Assembly (NCBI RefSeq): GCF_019873825.1
Contig: NZ_CP068418.1
Span: forward strand, 372,001-436,000
Source: Mycoplasma sp. E35C
GTDB taxonomy: Bacteria > Bacillota_I > Bacilli_A > Mycoplasmatales > Mycoplasmoidaceae
DNA length: 64,000 bases
Direction of reading: 5' to 3'
The position numbers and the translations under genes are program-made. Within the stretch, counting starts at the first letter, position 1, and each line of letters opens with the position of its first letter. The notes beneath the pieces are model-generated. The model saw only the letters and a program-made list of their open reading frames with translations. It was not told the origin of the DNA and did no database searches. This document shows positions 1-11,010 of the stretch, piece by piece.

Positions 1-2353
1 CATCTTAGTTAAATCAGAAAAGCAAGAACAAGATAAAGCTGAAAAAGATGTTATTGAAGGTAATCTAAAACCAGTTGAAACAATTAATGACGAAAACTTT
101 GATCTAGATTTAGATGAAGAAGAATTAACACAATTACAAAATCTAGATATCAACACATTAGATCTTGATTGGGGTGATGATCAAAAAGAAGAATTTGATC
201 AAGAACTTGATAAAACCACAATTGAACAAGACGTTGAGCAAGAAGAAGTTTATGTTGGTGTGAAATCTGAAGAAATTAATGACCAGCCAGAAGTATATAG
301 TCCTGATGTTCATTTAAATGTTCAAGAGCCAATTGAAATTCACCAAGAAGTTCTAATCAACACAACAATTGATCAACCAATTAATAACCAAGCACTAAAT
401 GATAATGATAGCATTAATTTAGTTAATCCCACAATTAAAGTTGATCAAGTGATTGTTAATCCAACAATTAAACCAATTCCACTAAATCAACCAGTTGATT
501 TAAATAATCTAAAACCAGAAGTTTTAGATTTAAAATTAGCTGATAATGTTATTGTTAATCAATTAAATAACATCAACCAACCAGTTGAAGTTATTAATCA
601 ACCAATATCAAATCAACAGGTTGAAATTTTAGATCAAAATACACATCACAACCAAGCAAATATTGATTATCAAGTTGTTGAACAAAAACTTGATAGTTCA
701 GATTTATCAATTGATACTTCATTAACTAACAACGAACTAAACGCCCAATTAAAACAAAACCAACCAAATCAATTAGAAGCCAAAACACACCTAATTGATG
801 ATCATATTAGTTATGAAGTGCAAGAACAAAACTTAGCCACTTCTGATTTAAGTGTTGATGTTGATCTAGCAAACCAAAACTTAAATTCACAATACCGACA
901 ACCAATTAATGATCAAAAAACATTAGATCAATATGAAATTGTTGAACAAATCGTTCAAATTGATACAGTTAACCCACAAATTAATCAACCGATTAAAAAA
1001 TCAATTGATGATCTAGAATATTTACCTGTTGTGTTTTATGACAATAGTTATCAAAAACAAGAAATTGAAAACGTTCCAGAAAACGATTATCGCAATTTTG
1101 ATAACGAATTTATCAATTCAGAACAATCATCATTACAACAACCAGAATTTAAATCATCATTAATTCAATTTAATATTGATCAAGATCTTGAAGTTTCAAC
1201 TGATCAAGTCCAATTTGAATTTAACTTAGAACAAACAACCAAAGAAGTTAATGATGATCAAATTTATCCAATTCAAAAACATGAATTAAGTTGAGAATTG
1301 AAATCAGATAATTCATCTTATGACATGCTAACATTAGATTTCAAAGAATATAACAACATCATTGAAGATCAAAATGAAGTGAAGATGTTTGCTGATTTAG
1401 TTGATTATTCAAAATCACCAACAATCAAAGCCCAAGAACAAAAAGTTATTTACAGTGATATTGATAATTTTGATGTTGAATTTGAATATGATGCAAAACA
1501 ATTAAAAAATGAATTGAATGATGAAACAATTTATCCAATTCAAAAACATGATTTAAACTGAGATTTAACTGATCAGAATGTTAAATATGATTATTTAACA
1601 TTTGATTTTGATAATTACAAAGGCATTATTCAAGAACAAACAGAATTTAAAATGTTCTGTAAAAAAGCTATTGATTATTCAAAAGCTCCAACATTAACAA
1701 TTACATCTAAACAAGATGTAATTGATTTAGATAAATCAACACTAACTAATGAAGAATTCTCATCAGATTTAGTTTCATTTAACGAGATTGAAGTATCAGA
1801 TTGAGAAACTATTGAAAACAACGCAACCTTAGAATTTAATTCTTTAATTAATTCAGTTAATTCAACCAAACCAGCTAACTATTATCTAGAAGATAAAACC
1901 AAACTTGATTTAGAAGAAAACCAATCAACATTAAACTTTGATGATTTAGATGATGAAATTACCCGTTTAATTATTGAACAACAACAAAACATTAAACACC
2001 GTTTAATTTCAGAAGAAGATAATAATTATAAGCAAATTACTAAGGATTTAAATAAATTACAAGAAGCAACTAATAAGGTTATTGTTAAGAATATTGCAAA
2101 AGAATTCAAAACAATTAAAGAAATTAATACATTTAAACAACCATTAGTATCAACTGAAATTAAAGTAATTAGTCCGTTTGCAACCAAAAGCTTAAAAGAA
2201 AAACTAACAGCTAACCAAAGTCTAAGAACTAATTCGATTTCAAGAAAAGTTAGCAAGAATTCAATTATGAGCGAACTAAAATCTTACAAGTTCCAAGGTC
2301 CTAATTTAATTTATCAAAAACAAGCAATCAAAAAACTAACAAGCTCTAAATAA
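1..2353 (+). CDS. large acidic Asn/Gln-rich repeat protein, C-terminal part
   Basis: The reading frame is already open at the first base (codons begin at base 2), so the true start lies left of the window; about 783 codons are visible, with TGA read as Trp. The visible N-terminal part is very acidic and rich in Asn, Gln and Val with recurring 'INQP' phrases. Two tandem repeat types are seen: a ~48-residue unit at about 665 and 809 (DYQVVEQKLDSSDLS / SYEVQEQNLATSDLS), and an 89-residue unit marked by IYPIQKHELSW at 1261 and IYPIQKHDLNW at 1528. The last ~130 residues are basic and probably helical. No signal peptide or membrane segment is visible. The composition recalls cytadherence/terminal-organelle proteins of pneumoniae-group mycoplasmas (HMW3/P200-type acidic domains), but I cannot assign an orthologue; that function is inference. 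Confidence 0.75.
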
Positions 2354-2371
2354 TTAAACTAAATAACAAAG

Positions 2372-2402
2372 AAATAATCAGGCTATCAGCCTGATTATTT
2401 TA
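2372..2402 (+). terminator. intrinsic terminator
   Basis: A near-perfect 12-13 bp stem (AATAATCAGGCT / AGCCTGATTATT) with a 3-base loop lies about 20 bases after the stop of the repeat-protein gene and is followed by a short T run. It would end that transcript. Confidence 0.75.
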
Positions 2403-2558
2403 ATGGTCTCTTGTATTAAGATGTATATGATAGAGTTAATGAAATCTGATAACTAAATAAGCAAAAAAAAGCTAGTAAATAAGAAACAAATATATGGGTT
2501 GAAAACCTATTCAGTTAGTCGATTGCATTTTTAAAGTTTGTTAATTTCTTTTTAATAA

Positions 2559-3239
2559 CTATTTATCAAATAGTTTAATGTAATTGTGGTGTTGTTCTAA
2601 TTTATCAATTTTTGTATCGGCTTCGACATAATTTTTGTATATGTCGGTCCAATTATTCACATATTTAAAACTCCCTTCTTTATTTTTATAAACACCAAAA
2701 AGTGAGTTGTCTGTTGCTTCTTTATACCCTGTTGGTGTTTTTCTATTGTTCTGTTTTCATAAGTTATAGATATCTTCTATGCCTGATGAAATTGTTTCAA
2801 GTCCAATGTTAGCTACAAAACCTAAACGTCAAAATTGAGTACTTTTTGATAAGGATTTTGAGGATTTATTAGGAGCATTCTTGATTGACCCAGTTTTTTT
2901 GTTAGATTTAACATTAGCATCAGAACTTAAATCATTGCTAACAGAATTTATTTCATCACCTAAACCAATGCTTGGTAATCCAAAAGTTAGATCATCATCA
3001 AAACCATAAACTAGATCATTCAAATTTGGCTCGACGTTATTTATTTTTGGCTTGGTAGTTCTTTTCTTCTTAGTGGTTTTATCTAAAACGTTCGGAGTTA
3101 TCTTATAGCCTTCGGCTAATGGAACAATCCCTGTACTTTCTAGATTACTACTTTTGGTTTTTCTTTTTCTGGTTGTGGTAGTTTTCTTGGTACTAGTAGT
3201 TCTTTTAGTCTTAGTACTTTTGGTTGATTTCCTAGGCAT
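2559..3239 (-). CDS. uncharacterised protein with Lys/Thr-rich N-terminus
   Basis: 226 codons with two in-frame TGA (Trp) near the middle. The first ~35 residues are a low-complexity Lys/Thr/Arg/Ser tract (MPRKSTKSTKTKRTTSTKK), followed by a second KKKRTTKPK cluster, then a Gly/Asp/Ser-rich segment and an aromatic C-terminal part (about residues 137-226) containing WRLGFVANIGLETISSG and many Tyr/Asn. The basic head could bind nucleic acid or another polyanion, which is a guess. It starts 10 bases after the stop of the gene at 3250-3534, so the two probably form one transcript. I recognise no family. Confidence 0.6.
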
Positions 3240-3249
3240 AAATTAATTA

Positions 3250-3534
3250 CTAAAATCCAGAATAAAGAGAAGAAGCATATGGACTTAGGAATGAATGTCT
3301 AGCTTTTGCAGAAGAAAAACTAGATCTTACTGGTGCTGGTCCGTTGTCAGAAATGCCAACCATATATCCTTCTGGATCAGGTTGTGATTTAACATCATTG
3401 ACAATGTTACTAACCGTCACAGCACCTCTAATTAAAGGTCCGATAATCATTTGGGCAGCCATGATGCCCGTCATGAGGGCTGGTAAAAAGCCACCATGCA
3501 ATTGTTGCTTTTGGTTGTTATTAAGTTTTTGCAT
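3250..3534 (-). CDS. small protein with double-glycine-like leader
   Basis: 94 residues. The start is supported by a strong Shine-Dalgarno (AGGAGAAAAC then ATG). The N-terminus MQKLNNNQKQQLHGGF is a short polar leader ending in Gly-Gly, followed by a hydrophobic Gly/Ala/Ile stretch (residues ~17-45) that could span a membrane, then a Ser/Pro/Tyr-rich tail. The layout resembles precursors of class II bacteriocins processed after GG, but the family leader pattern is only partly met. No peptidase-C39 ABC transporter is in this window. The next gene downstream in the same direction is the Lys/Thr-rich protein. A small membrane protein unrelated to bacteriocins is the alternative. Confidence 0.6.
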   Translation of the reverse strand: MQKLNNNQKQQLHGGFLPALMTGIMAAQMIIGPLIRGAVTVSNIVNDVKSQPDPEGYMVGISDNGPAPVRSSFSSAKARHSFLSPYASSLYSGF

Positions 3535-3627
3535 CGTTTTCTCCTGTTAAAGATATGTAGATAATTCTTAAAAAGAAGAAAAGAATAAAAAAAATTTTAT
3601 GAAGATTAATATTTATAAAACAAAAAT

Positions 3628-3660
3628 AAAAAAAGAAGAACCTCCGTCCTTCTTTCTTAT
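3628..3660 (-). terminator. probable terminator of lipoprotein gene
   Basis: On the minus strand an AAAGAAGGA / GGTTCTTCTTT stem-loop is followed by a long T-rich run, 10 bases past the stop of the lipoprotein gene at 3671-4654. The stem is A/T-rich and imperfect, so confidence is moderate. Confidence 0.5.
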
Positions 3661-3670
3661 AATGCTTATA

Positions 3671-4654
3671 TTATTTTTGTTTTGATTCTTCTTCTGATTT
3701 CTTAACTTCTGGTTGAGTTTTTTCTGATTGTGCTTTTTTAGCTTTTTCAGCCGCTTCATACTTATCGTATGACATTTCAGTAATCTTACCATTAATTGTT
3801 TGATCGGTTGTTTCATTAGATTTATAGTAATGACCTAAACCAATACCAAATGGAATAGCAGTTCCTGAGTGACCATCACCTTTTAAGATGTAGAATCCGA
3901 TTTTTGTTTGTTGGCTCATTGGAGCAAATGGATTGTTGTTTGATCTGTTAGCTGAATCGTATAAACGAGCAAGAGTGATGTCTGGATATTTAACGTTTTG
4001 AATTAAGAAACCTAATGCAGTATATCAACCTTCGTAATTGTATTTATAAACTGGTCCAGTTTGTTTTCCGTCTTTATCTTTTTCGACCTTAGGGTTTATA
4101 ATTTCTTTATTTTTAAACGATTCAACTCTTACACTTAATCCTGTGAATTTAATTCTTCATTCACTTCTTAATTTGTAATCTTCATTAGTTTTATTTTTTC
4201 AGTAATTTTCAATATCTGAACCTAAACCATCGTAAGTTAATTGGTTTAAATTAATGCCTCACAAACTCTTAGCTTCATCGTTGTTAAAAGAATCTAATCT
4301 AATATCTTCTAGGTCTGTATTGCGTGATCGCTCTGTTGATAGTTTAGGAGCGTTATGAATTCTAATTTTAGAAGGTGTTAATTGATTGTCTTGTAAGAAA
4401 CGAGTGATTAATTTAACATCATAACTTCCTAAGATGCTATTCTTTTCTCATTCAATTTCTTCTTTTTTAGCATTAATTTGACTTTCTTGTAATGGATCGT
4501 GGTAATCTAATCCAAATTCTGATGATGATATTAAACCTTTTTCTTTAGGTTTATCTTTCATTGAACCATCATTAGAGCAAGCACTAGCAATTAAGCCAGT
4601 TGAAATACCCATTAATCCGATTAATGGAATAAGACCCTTTTTGAATTTTGTCAT
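3671..4654 (-). CDS. lipoprotein, tandem paralogue 1
   Basis: 327 residues when TGA is read as Trp. The N-terminus MTKFKKGLIPLIGLMG is a lipoprotein signal with lipobox LIASAC; Cys26 would carry the lipid and anchor the protein on the outer face of the membrane. The mature part ends with FGIGLGHYYK and a very charged Lys/Glu tail (KKAQSEKTQPEVKKSEEE). It is clearly homologous along its length to the lipoprotein at 5387-6256 (shared: ILGSYD, FTGLSV, YTALGF, YPDIT.ARLYD, NNNP.APM, ILKGDG.SG.AIPFGIGLG). The Lys/Glu tail is absent from the other copy. The family is not recognised; a surface antigen or substrate-binding role is only inferred from the lipoprotein type. Confidence 0.85.
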
Positions 4655-4860
4655 TATAGATAAATACCCTTTTCAGTAATTAGTATTTTTAATAAATAAT
4701 TAACAACAAAAATTTAATCTTATCTATTTTTTATTAAATAAAAACTTAATAACAAAAATTAAATCGCTCTATTTATAAAATGGTTTCACTTAACATTATT
4801 ATATTATAATCATTAGTTAGATTATTTAAAAAATAATAAATAAATGCTTGGATTGTTCAA
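4651..4860 (-). repeat. duplicated upstream region, copy 1
   Basis: This stretch in front of the 3671-4654 lipoprotein gene is repeated almost base for base at 6253-6430 in front of the second lipoprotein gene. Shared segments include cgctctatttataaaatgg, tttcacttaacattattat and an AACCAAGC hairpin at the outer end. It contains the common promoter region of both genes (AT-rich -10 candidates on the minus strand), so the duplication unit was promoter plus gene. Confidence 0.75.
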
Positions 4861-4935
4861 CCAAGCTTTCCCTAATTGAAATATTAAGTGCAACACTAAC
4901 CAGTTATGTTTAATATTTTTTTATTATCTATACAT

Positions 4936-5280
4936 ATGAACTATAAACACCTTCAGTTAGAAGAAAAATACTTCATAAACAAAGTGTATTTTGAAGAAAG
5001 ATTGTCTATTAATCAAATTTTAAAATGATTAAAAGAAGTAAATCTACAATATCAAGAGAATTGAAAAGAAACTTAGACAACACAGGTTATTATGTGCTGA
5101 TTTCAAATATAAAAATAGGTATCGAAATAAATATCTATTTAGATTAAAAAATGTATGAAGAATTTAACAATATGTTTGTTAAGTTTTTTGACAAAAAGTG
5201 TTGTGGAGTAAGAAATAGTTATCTAAAAGTAATTGGGTTAAATCCAAGCTTTAAAGTTCCTTGATGAAGACAAATTTAAG
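4936..5280 (+). pseudogene. IS30-family transposase fragment
   Basis: The start MNYKHLQLEEKYFINK is typical of the N-terminal helix-turn-helix of IS30 transposases. After a frameshift near 5025 the next frame gives RSKSTISRELKRN, the second conserved helix block, followed by TGYY. A further frameshift and stops follow; a last recognisable fragment (NPSFKVPWWRQI, around 5240-5278) resembles the region before the catalytic core. The DDE core is missing, so this is a non-functional remnant. Confidence 0.7.
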
Positions 5281-5293
5281 AATGCACAATAAT

Positions 5294-5324
5294 AAAAAAA
5301 TACCACCCAAGTTTTGGGTAGTAA
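5294..5324 (-). terminator. probable terminator after second lipoprotein
   Basis: On the minus strand, TACCCAA paired with TTGGGTGGTA is followed by a T7 run. It lies 60-90 bases beyond the stop of the 5387-6256 lipoprotein gene, inside the IS remnant. Confidence 0.5.
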
Positions 5325-5386
5325 TTTATCTTGTTTAAAATAATGGTTGCACTTAGTGCTTTGATCAATGAGGTTTATTTTATTTA

Positions 5387-6256
5387 TTAAGCATCAATAT
5401 ATTTGACTTCACCATCTTTATAAGGGTCATTTGAGATGTTTGTTTTAATATACTTACCTAACCCGATACCAAAAGGAATTGCTAATCCACTCTTACCATC
5501 ACCTTTTAAGATGTAATACCCAATTTTAGTGTTTTCATTCATTGGTGCTAACGGGTTGTTGTTATCTCTATTCTTTTCGTCATACAATCTCGCGATAGTG
5601 ATATCTGGATACTTACGGTTTTGAATTACAAACCCTAACGCCGTGTAATAACCTTCAAAACGGTATTCGTATTTAAGTTCTTTATTTTCTTCGTTAATTG
5701 TAGTGTTAATCGGTTTTTTATCTTTATAAGTTTCTACTTTAACACTTAAACCAGTAAATTTAACATCCCAGTCATATCTTAATTCATAACTTTCTTTTGT
5801 TTTAGTAAATCAATAATTTTGAACAAACGTATTAAAACGGTATGAGAGTAGTTTAATTCTATCTAAACTAACATTCCACAACTCTTTTGCTTTATTGTTA
5901 TCAAAATCTTTTAAGGAAGGTATTGGAGGTGCTTTTTCGTCAAACGGCTTTTCGATTTTTTCTCTAATAAAAAAATCGTCTGTTTTTAGTTGATTATCTC
6001 TTAAAAAAGCACTAATCATCTTAAAATCATAACTACCTAGAATTTGGTTTCGTTCTCATTCTTGTTCTTCTTTTTTGGCATTAATTAAATGCGGGTTAAA
6101 CGGATTTTTATAATCTTCAGAAGAACCTTCTTTGGGAATCGTAAAAGAAGGATGGCCTTCTTCCCCTTCGTATTTCGCGCACGATGCTGCGATTAAACCA
6201 GCAGAAATACCCATTAATCCGATTAATGGAATAAGACTCTTTTTGAATTTTGTCAT
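5387..6256 (-). CDS. lipoprotein, tandem paralogue 2
   Basis: 289 residues with TGA as Trp. Signal peptide MTKFKKSLIPLIGLMG with lipobox LIAASC (Cys26). The first 20 residues are almost identical to those of the 3671-4654 protein; the next ~40 residues are unrelated, and the remainder is about half identical (RNQILGSYD, KFTGLSV, GYYTALGFVIQN, YPDITIARLYD, GIGLGKYIK). It lacks the charged tail of the first copy. Upstream DNA is shared with the first copy (6253-6430 versus 4651-4860), so each has its own promoter. A local gene duplication is evident. Function unknown; probably surface-exposed. Confidence 0.85.
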
Positions 6257-6430
6257 TATAGATAAATAGTCTTTTAGTAATTGGTATTTTCAATGAAAAC
6301 TTAATAACAAAAATTTAATCGCTCTATTTATAAAATGGTTTCACTTAACATTATTATATTATGATGGTTGTTTAGATTATTTAAAAAATAATAAATAAAT
6401 GTTTGGTTTGCTCAACCAAGCTTTTTTAAT
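6253..6430 (-). repeat. duplicated upstream region, copy 2
   Basis: The counterpart of 4651-4860. It contains the same start context (cattatagataaata read on the plus strand), the cgctctatttataaaatgg block and the TTGGTT/AACCAA hairpin before a T run. It carries the promoter of the second lipoprotein gene. Confidence 0.75.
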
Positions 6431-6502
6431 TTTTGAAATTTATTTGAAGATAAGTTAATTTTTTTACATATCTTTAATTTATTTAACTTAAAGAAAGCTA
6501 TA

Positions 6503-6538
6503 AAAAAACATTAAGCCACAAAAATGGCTTAATGTTTG
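6503..6538. terminator. bidirectional hairpin terminator
   Basis: AAACATTAAGCCA and TGGCTTAATGTTT form a perfect 13-bp stem with a 6-base loop. T runs lie on the minus-strand exit, 20 bases after the permease stop, so it ends the permease transcript. Confidence 0.8.
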
Positions 6539-6558
6539 TTATGTATATCTTTTATTAA

Positions 6559-8379
6559 CTAATATTTGAATGGAATGAAAACTCAATTAGCTTCTTGAAT
6601 TTTTTCAACTCCAAGAATTAGTTTTTCTTCTTCATTTAGAATGGTGCGTTTTTCGTTTCTAATTTGTTCTAGTAATGCTTGTTTTAAAGTTTTGTTTGTA
6701 ACGATTGCCATTCTGTGGATCTTATCAATTTCACCTTTTTCGATTGAACCAAATTTCTTTTTCATGAAATAATCTTCAACTCAAATTGGTACAAACATAA
6801 ATGCTAAGAAAATGATTAATACGATTACAACCATTAATCTTGGAATTAAAACTTCAATTGCTCAATTTTCAGATGAAGTTGGAATTAAGAACATCAAGAA
6901 GAAATCAGCGATTGGTGCAAAGAATGTAAAGAAGATTGGTAAGATCATACTAATGATTGAACTGTATGCCATTGGTAAGAAGAACTTACTTTTTTGCACT
7001 TTAATCTTCTTAGTTTTTCGGTTAGAGATTGCTCCAATAATTGCAAATAAAATATAAGCAAATGCAATTACTGCCGTTCATGTTGCCATTAAATCAGCAA
7101 ATGAATATAACTCAGCACTACCAGTTCCATAAGATGGTCCATAATCACCAGCATCAACATAAGCTAAACCACCAATTATACAGAAAATAATAATAACTGG
7201 AATGGCTAGAGCTAAGTTATATTTGATCCCAACAACAGCTCTTTTATCATTAATTTTATTAACTAATTTTGTGCTGAACGGAACCTCATTAGCGCGGATT
7301 AAATCTTCCATGAATCGAGTTGATCATAAAGCAAATCCATTGATGATACCAAGCACACCAACACCAATTAAAATTTGGAATAAAGCATATAATCAGTTAA
7401 GATCATGTTTTACTAAGAAACTTTGGAACCCACTTGGTTTACCACCTTCTGCTCCTAGTGACATTGATATTGCGATTACTAAATAAATCACAGTAACAAA
7501 GATCATTCCAAATAAGATCGCCCAAGGAGTTTTCTTAGGTTCTTTCATTTCAGTTTGAATACCAGCAGTTACATAAAAACCATCAAATGCAAAGAAGATT
7601 GCACCCATTGCGATGAATAAACCAAATCCTGGTGATAATGCATTTAAGTTTAAGATTTTAGCGAAATTAACATCAGGATTTTCATTATTAGCAATTTCAG
7701 TTAGATTAACATTTGGATTAAAAATCGCCTTGTATTTTTCATCAGCAACTTGACCATTATTAACGCCTAGAATAACAAATCCTAAAACAGCTGCAAATAA
7801 TAATGGTAAGAATTTTACACAGGTAATAATTCAGTTTTGAATATTACCAGCCTTAGCTGATAAACCATTAACAACTATGAAATAAACTGACATTAAAATG
7901 GCAATCACCATTAAAATTGATCAGTCAGCTTTTGTATTAAAACCAACAATATCAGGTCTTAAAGCACTAATGCCATCTTGAATTGATAACACCACATAAA
8001 GTGGCATAAAGAAATATGTCAATGGTAGATAAATATAAACCATAAAGTTCTTACAAGATTTATATATAAATCTTGAATTAAAGGTTTGACATCATCCAAT
8101 GATTGACAGATTATCGTTTCTAGCACTAGCTATTTCAATTAAAGCCATTGCCATAGAAATTACAGCAAAAGCTGCTAGCAATCATGCAAAGATTGCAAAA
8201 ACTATTGAGTTGTGCGAACTATCTACTACTGAACCTGCTTTAAAAAAGATTCCAGCTCCAACAGAAGAACCGATCACAACTAACATCGCAGAAAAAAATC
8301 CAATTTTCTTCGACGTTGGAGCGTTGGCAAAACTAGCTTCTGGCTTAGAGCCTAGCTCTACTTGTGAATTATTAGACAC
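6559..8379 (-). CDS. APC-superfamily amino acid permease, probable arginine/ornithine exchanger
   Basis: 606 residues from the GTG at 8379. This start is chosen because AAAGGA sits 6-7 bases before it, and the paralogue at 56262 has the same SD-GTG arrangement and the same SNNSQ start; an ATG 18 bases earlier would bury the SD inside the gene. The N-terminal region contains [15 protein letters not shown], the substrate-binding first helix of APC transporters, followed by about a dozen hydrophobic segments and a charged cytoplasmic tail ([15 protein letters not shown]). It is divergent from arcA, which makes arginine uptake coupled to ornithine export the likely job; this is inference from context. 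It is highly similar throughout to the second copy at 56262-58070. Confidence 0.85.
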
Positions 8380-8441
8380 ATTATTTCCTTTCAACATTTA
8401 CTTCATAATTGTGGTGTTTATTGCAATAAAAAATTAAACAC

Positions 8442-8460
8442 AATAACAATTATTGTTATT
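8442..8460. promoter_or_regulatory. palindromic operator candidate upstream of permease
   Basis: AATAACAAT-T-ATTGTTATT is a perfect 9+1+9 inverted repeat about 65 bases before the permease start. A related, partly degraded palindrome (AATAACAATAGTTATT) occurs at about 56187-56202, at the equivalent place before the paralogous permease. The pairing of site and gene suggests a regulator-binding site; no regulator is identified. Confidence 0.4.
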
Positions 8461-8521
8461 AACAACCCGAATATAAAGTTTAATATCTCTCAACATATCA
8501 ATAACACAAAAAATAAAAAAG

Positions 8522-8552
8522 GCAACAGTCATTATTAAAAATAACCTGTTGC
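8522..8552. terminator. hairpin between divergent permease and arcA
   Basis: GCAACAG / CTGTTGC stem with a 17-base loop; TTTT follows on the plus side and a CTTTTTTATTTTTT tract on the minus side. It lies within the 350-base divergent region, with no gene that obviously needs ending. It may be an insulator, or an attenuator in the permease leader if that promoter lies to its right. A possible -10 (TATACT) for the arc operon is at 8612-8617. Confidence 0.4.
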
Positions 8553-8729
8553 TTTTGGTTTAATCTAAAAAAAGTTTTTGAATTTTATTCAAATAATCTA
8601 TTTTATAGATTTATACTAATTAGTGGAAAACGCAATTATCTCTCTCAAATTTAATTATTAATGACCCTTAATAATTCATTGCTGTTTTTCACAATCAGAA
8701 TAATTTTAAATGTTAAGAAAGGAGAATGT

Positions 8730-9941
<1,212 letters not shown>

Positions 9942-9967
9942 ATATATTAATAAGGACAAAAATAAAT

Positions 9968-10993
9968 ATGGCTTGAAATCTTAAAACTCCAAGACACTTT
10001 GACACTTTAATGAATTACACAACTGAAGAAATTTTATATTTAGTTGATCAATCAATTAAGGTTAAAGAAAATGAAGCAAATGGTATTAGACCAAAAAATC
10101 TAAAAGGTAAAACTGTTGTTGGAATTTTTGAAAAAAATTCAACAAGAACAGCAAACGCAACATTTAAAGCAGCTAATTATTTAGGTATGGATTATTTCTA
10201 TAATGGTCCAACTGGTTCAAATATGGGAACAAAAGAATCAGTAGCTGATACTGCTAGAGTGTTTACTGAAATGTATGATATTGCTTTATTCAGAACATTT
10301 GGACAAGAAAAAATTGATGAATATTGCAAATACTCAGGCATTCCACTAATCAATGGTTTATCTGATCAAGAACACCCAACTCAAACTATTGCTGACTTAC
10401 AAACTGTTAAAGAAGCATTTGGTTCATTTAAAAACTTAAAAGTTGTTTTTGCTGGTGATTATAAAAACAATATGGGTGCAGCTTGAATGTTAGGTTGTGC
10501 TTTCACTGGAATGCATTTAGTAATGTATGGTCCTAAAGAATTTGAAAAAGAATTAAATCCTAAGATTGTTAAATTCTGTAAAGAATTATTTGCTAAAAAT
10601 GGTGGATCATTATCATTTACAGAAGATAAAAAAGAAGCAGCAAGAGATGCTAATATCGTTGTAACTGACGTTTGAGTTTCACTTGGTGAATCATTTGATC
10701 TATGAGGTGAAAGATTAGAACAAATGCACAGATTCCAAGTTGATGAAGAATTAATGCAAATGGCTTCTAAGAATGTTAAATTCATGCACTGTCTACCAGC
10801 ATTCCATGATATGAACACTGAATATGGTAAAAAAGTTGCTCAATTATATGGTAAAAAATACCCAGTTGTAGCTAATGGTGCTATTGAAGTAACTAACGAA
10901 GTATTTGAAAATCCTAAGTATAATTTAGCATTCATTGAAGCTGGTAATCGTTGAACTTCAATTGCTGCTATTATCCAAGAATTATTAAAATAA
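9968..10993 (+). CDS. arcB: catabolic ornithine carbamoyltransferase
   Basis: 341 residues. It converts citrulline plus phosphate to ornithine and carbamoyl phosphate. The carbamoyl-phosphate site NSTRT is at about residues 56-60; DQEHPTQ and HCLPAFHD are intact, and the ornithine loop reads DVWVSLGES. The usual STRTR has Ala in the last position here (STRTA), which does not remove the core phosphate-binding residues. The gene starts 26 bases after arcA with AAGGA upstream of ATG and ends 17 bases before arcC. Putrescine carbamoyltransferase is the alternative family, but the loop and operon support OTC. Confidence 0.95.
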
Positions 10994-11010
10994 TTTAATT
11001 AAATAGCATT

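Larger units (their letters stand above)
4885..5355. mobile_element. IS30-family-like insertion sequence remnant
   Basis: A short decayed element between the two lipoprotein genes. The left end carries TAAGTGCAAC (4885-4894) and the right end its inverted copy GTTGCACTTA (5346-5355), which look like terminal inverted repeats. Inside is a broken IS30-type transposase reading frame. At about 470 bp it is far shorter than a full IS30 element (about 1.1 kb), so most of the transposase is deleted. No clear target-site duplication is visible. Confidence 0.65.

Noticed and set aside
1-2353. Frameshifts or pseudogenisation in the first gene and many others
   Set aside because: All apparent interruptions are TGA codons, which encode Trp in mycoplasmas; frames continue without TAA or TAG.
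3344-3550. Plus-strand frame opposite the double-glycine protein
   Set aside because: Hydrophobic shadow of the minus-strand gene, which has a strong Shine-Dalgarno.
7202-8437. Plus-strand frames opposite the APC permease (7202-7486, 8099-8437)
   Set aside because: Antisense shadows of a hydrophobic gene; no start signals or motifs.
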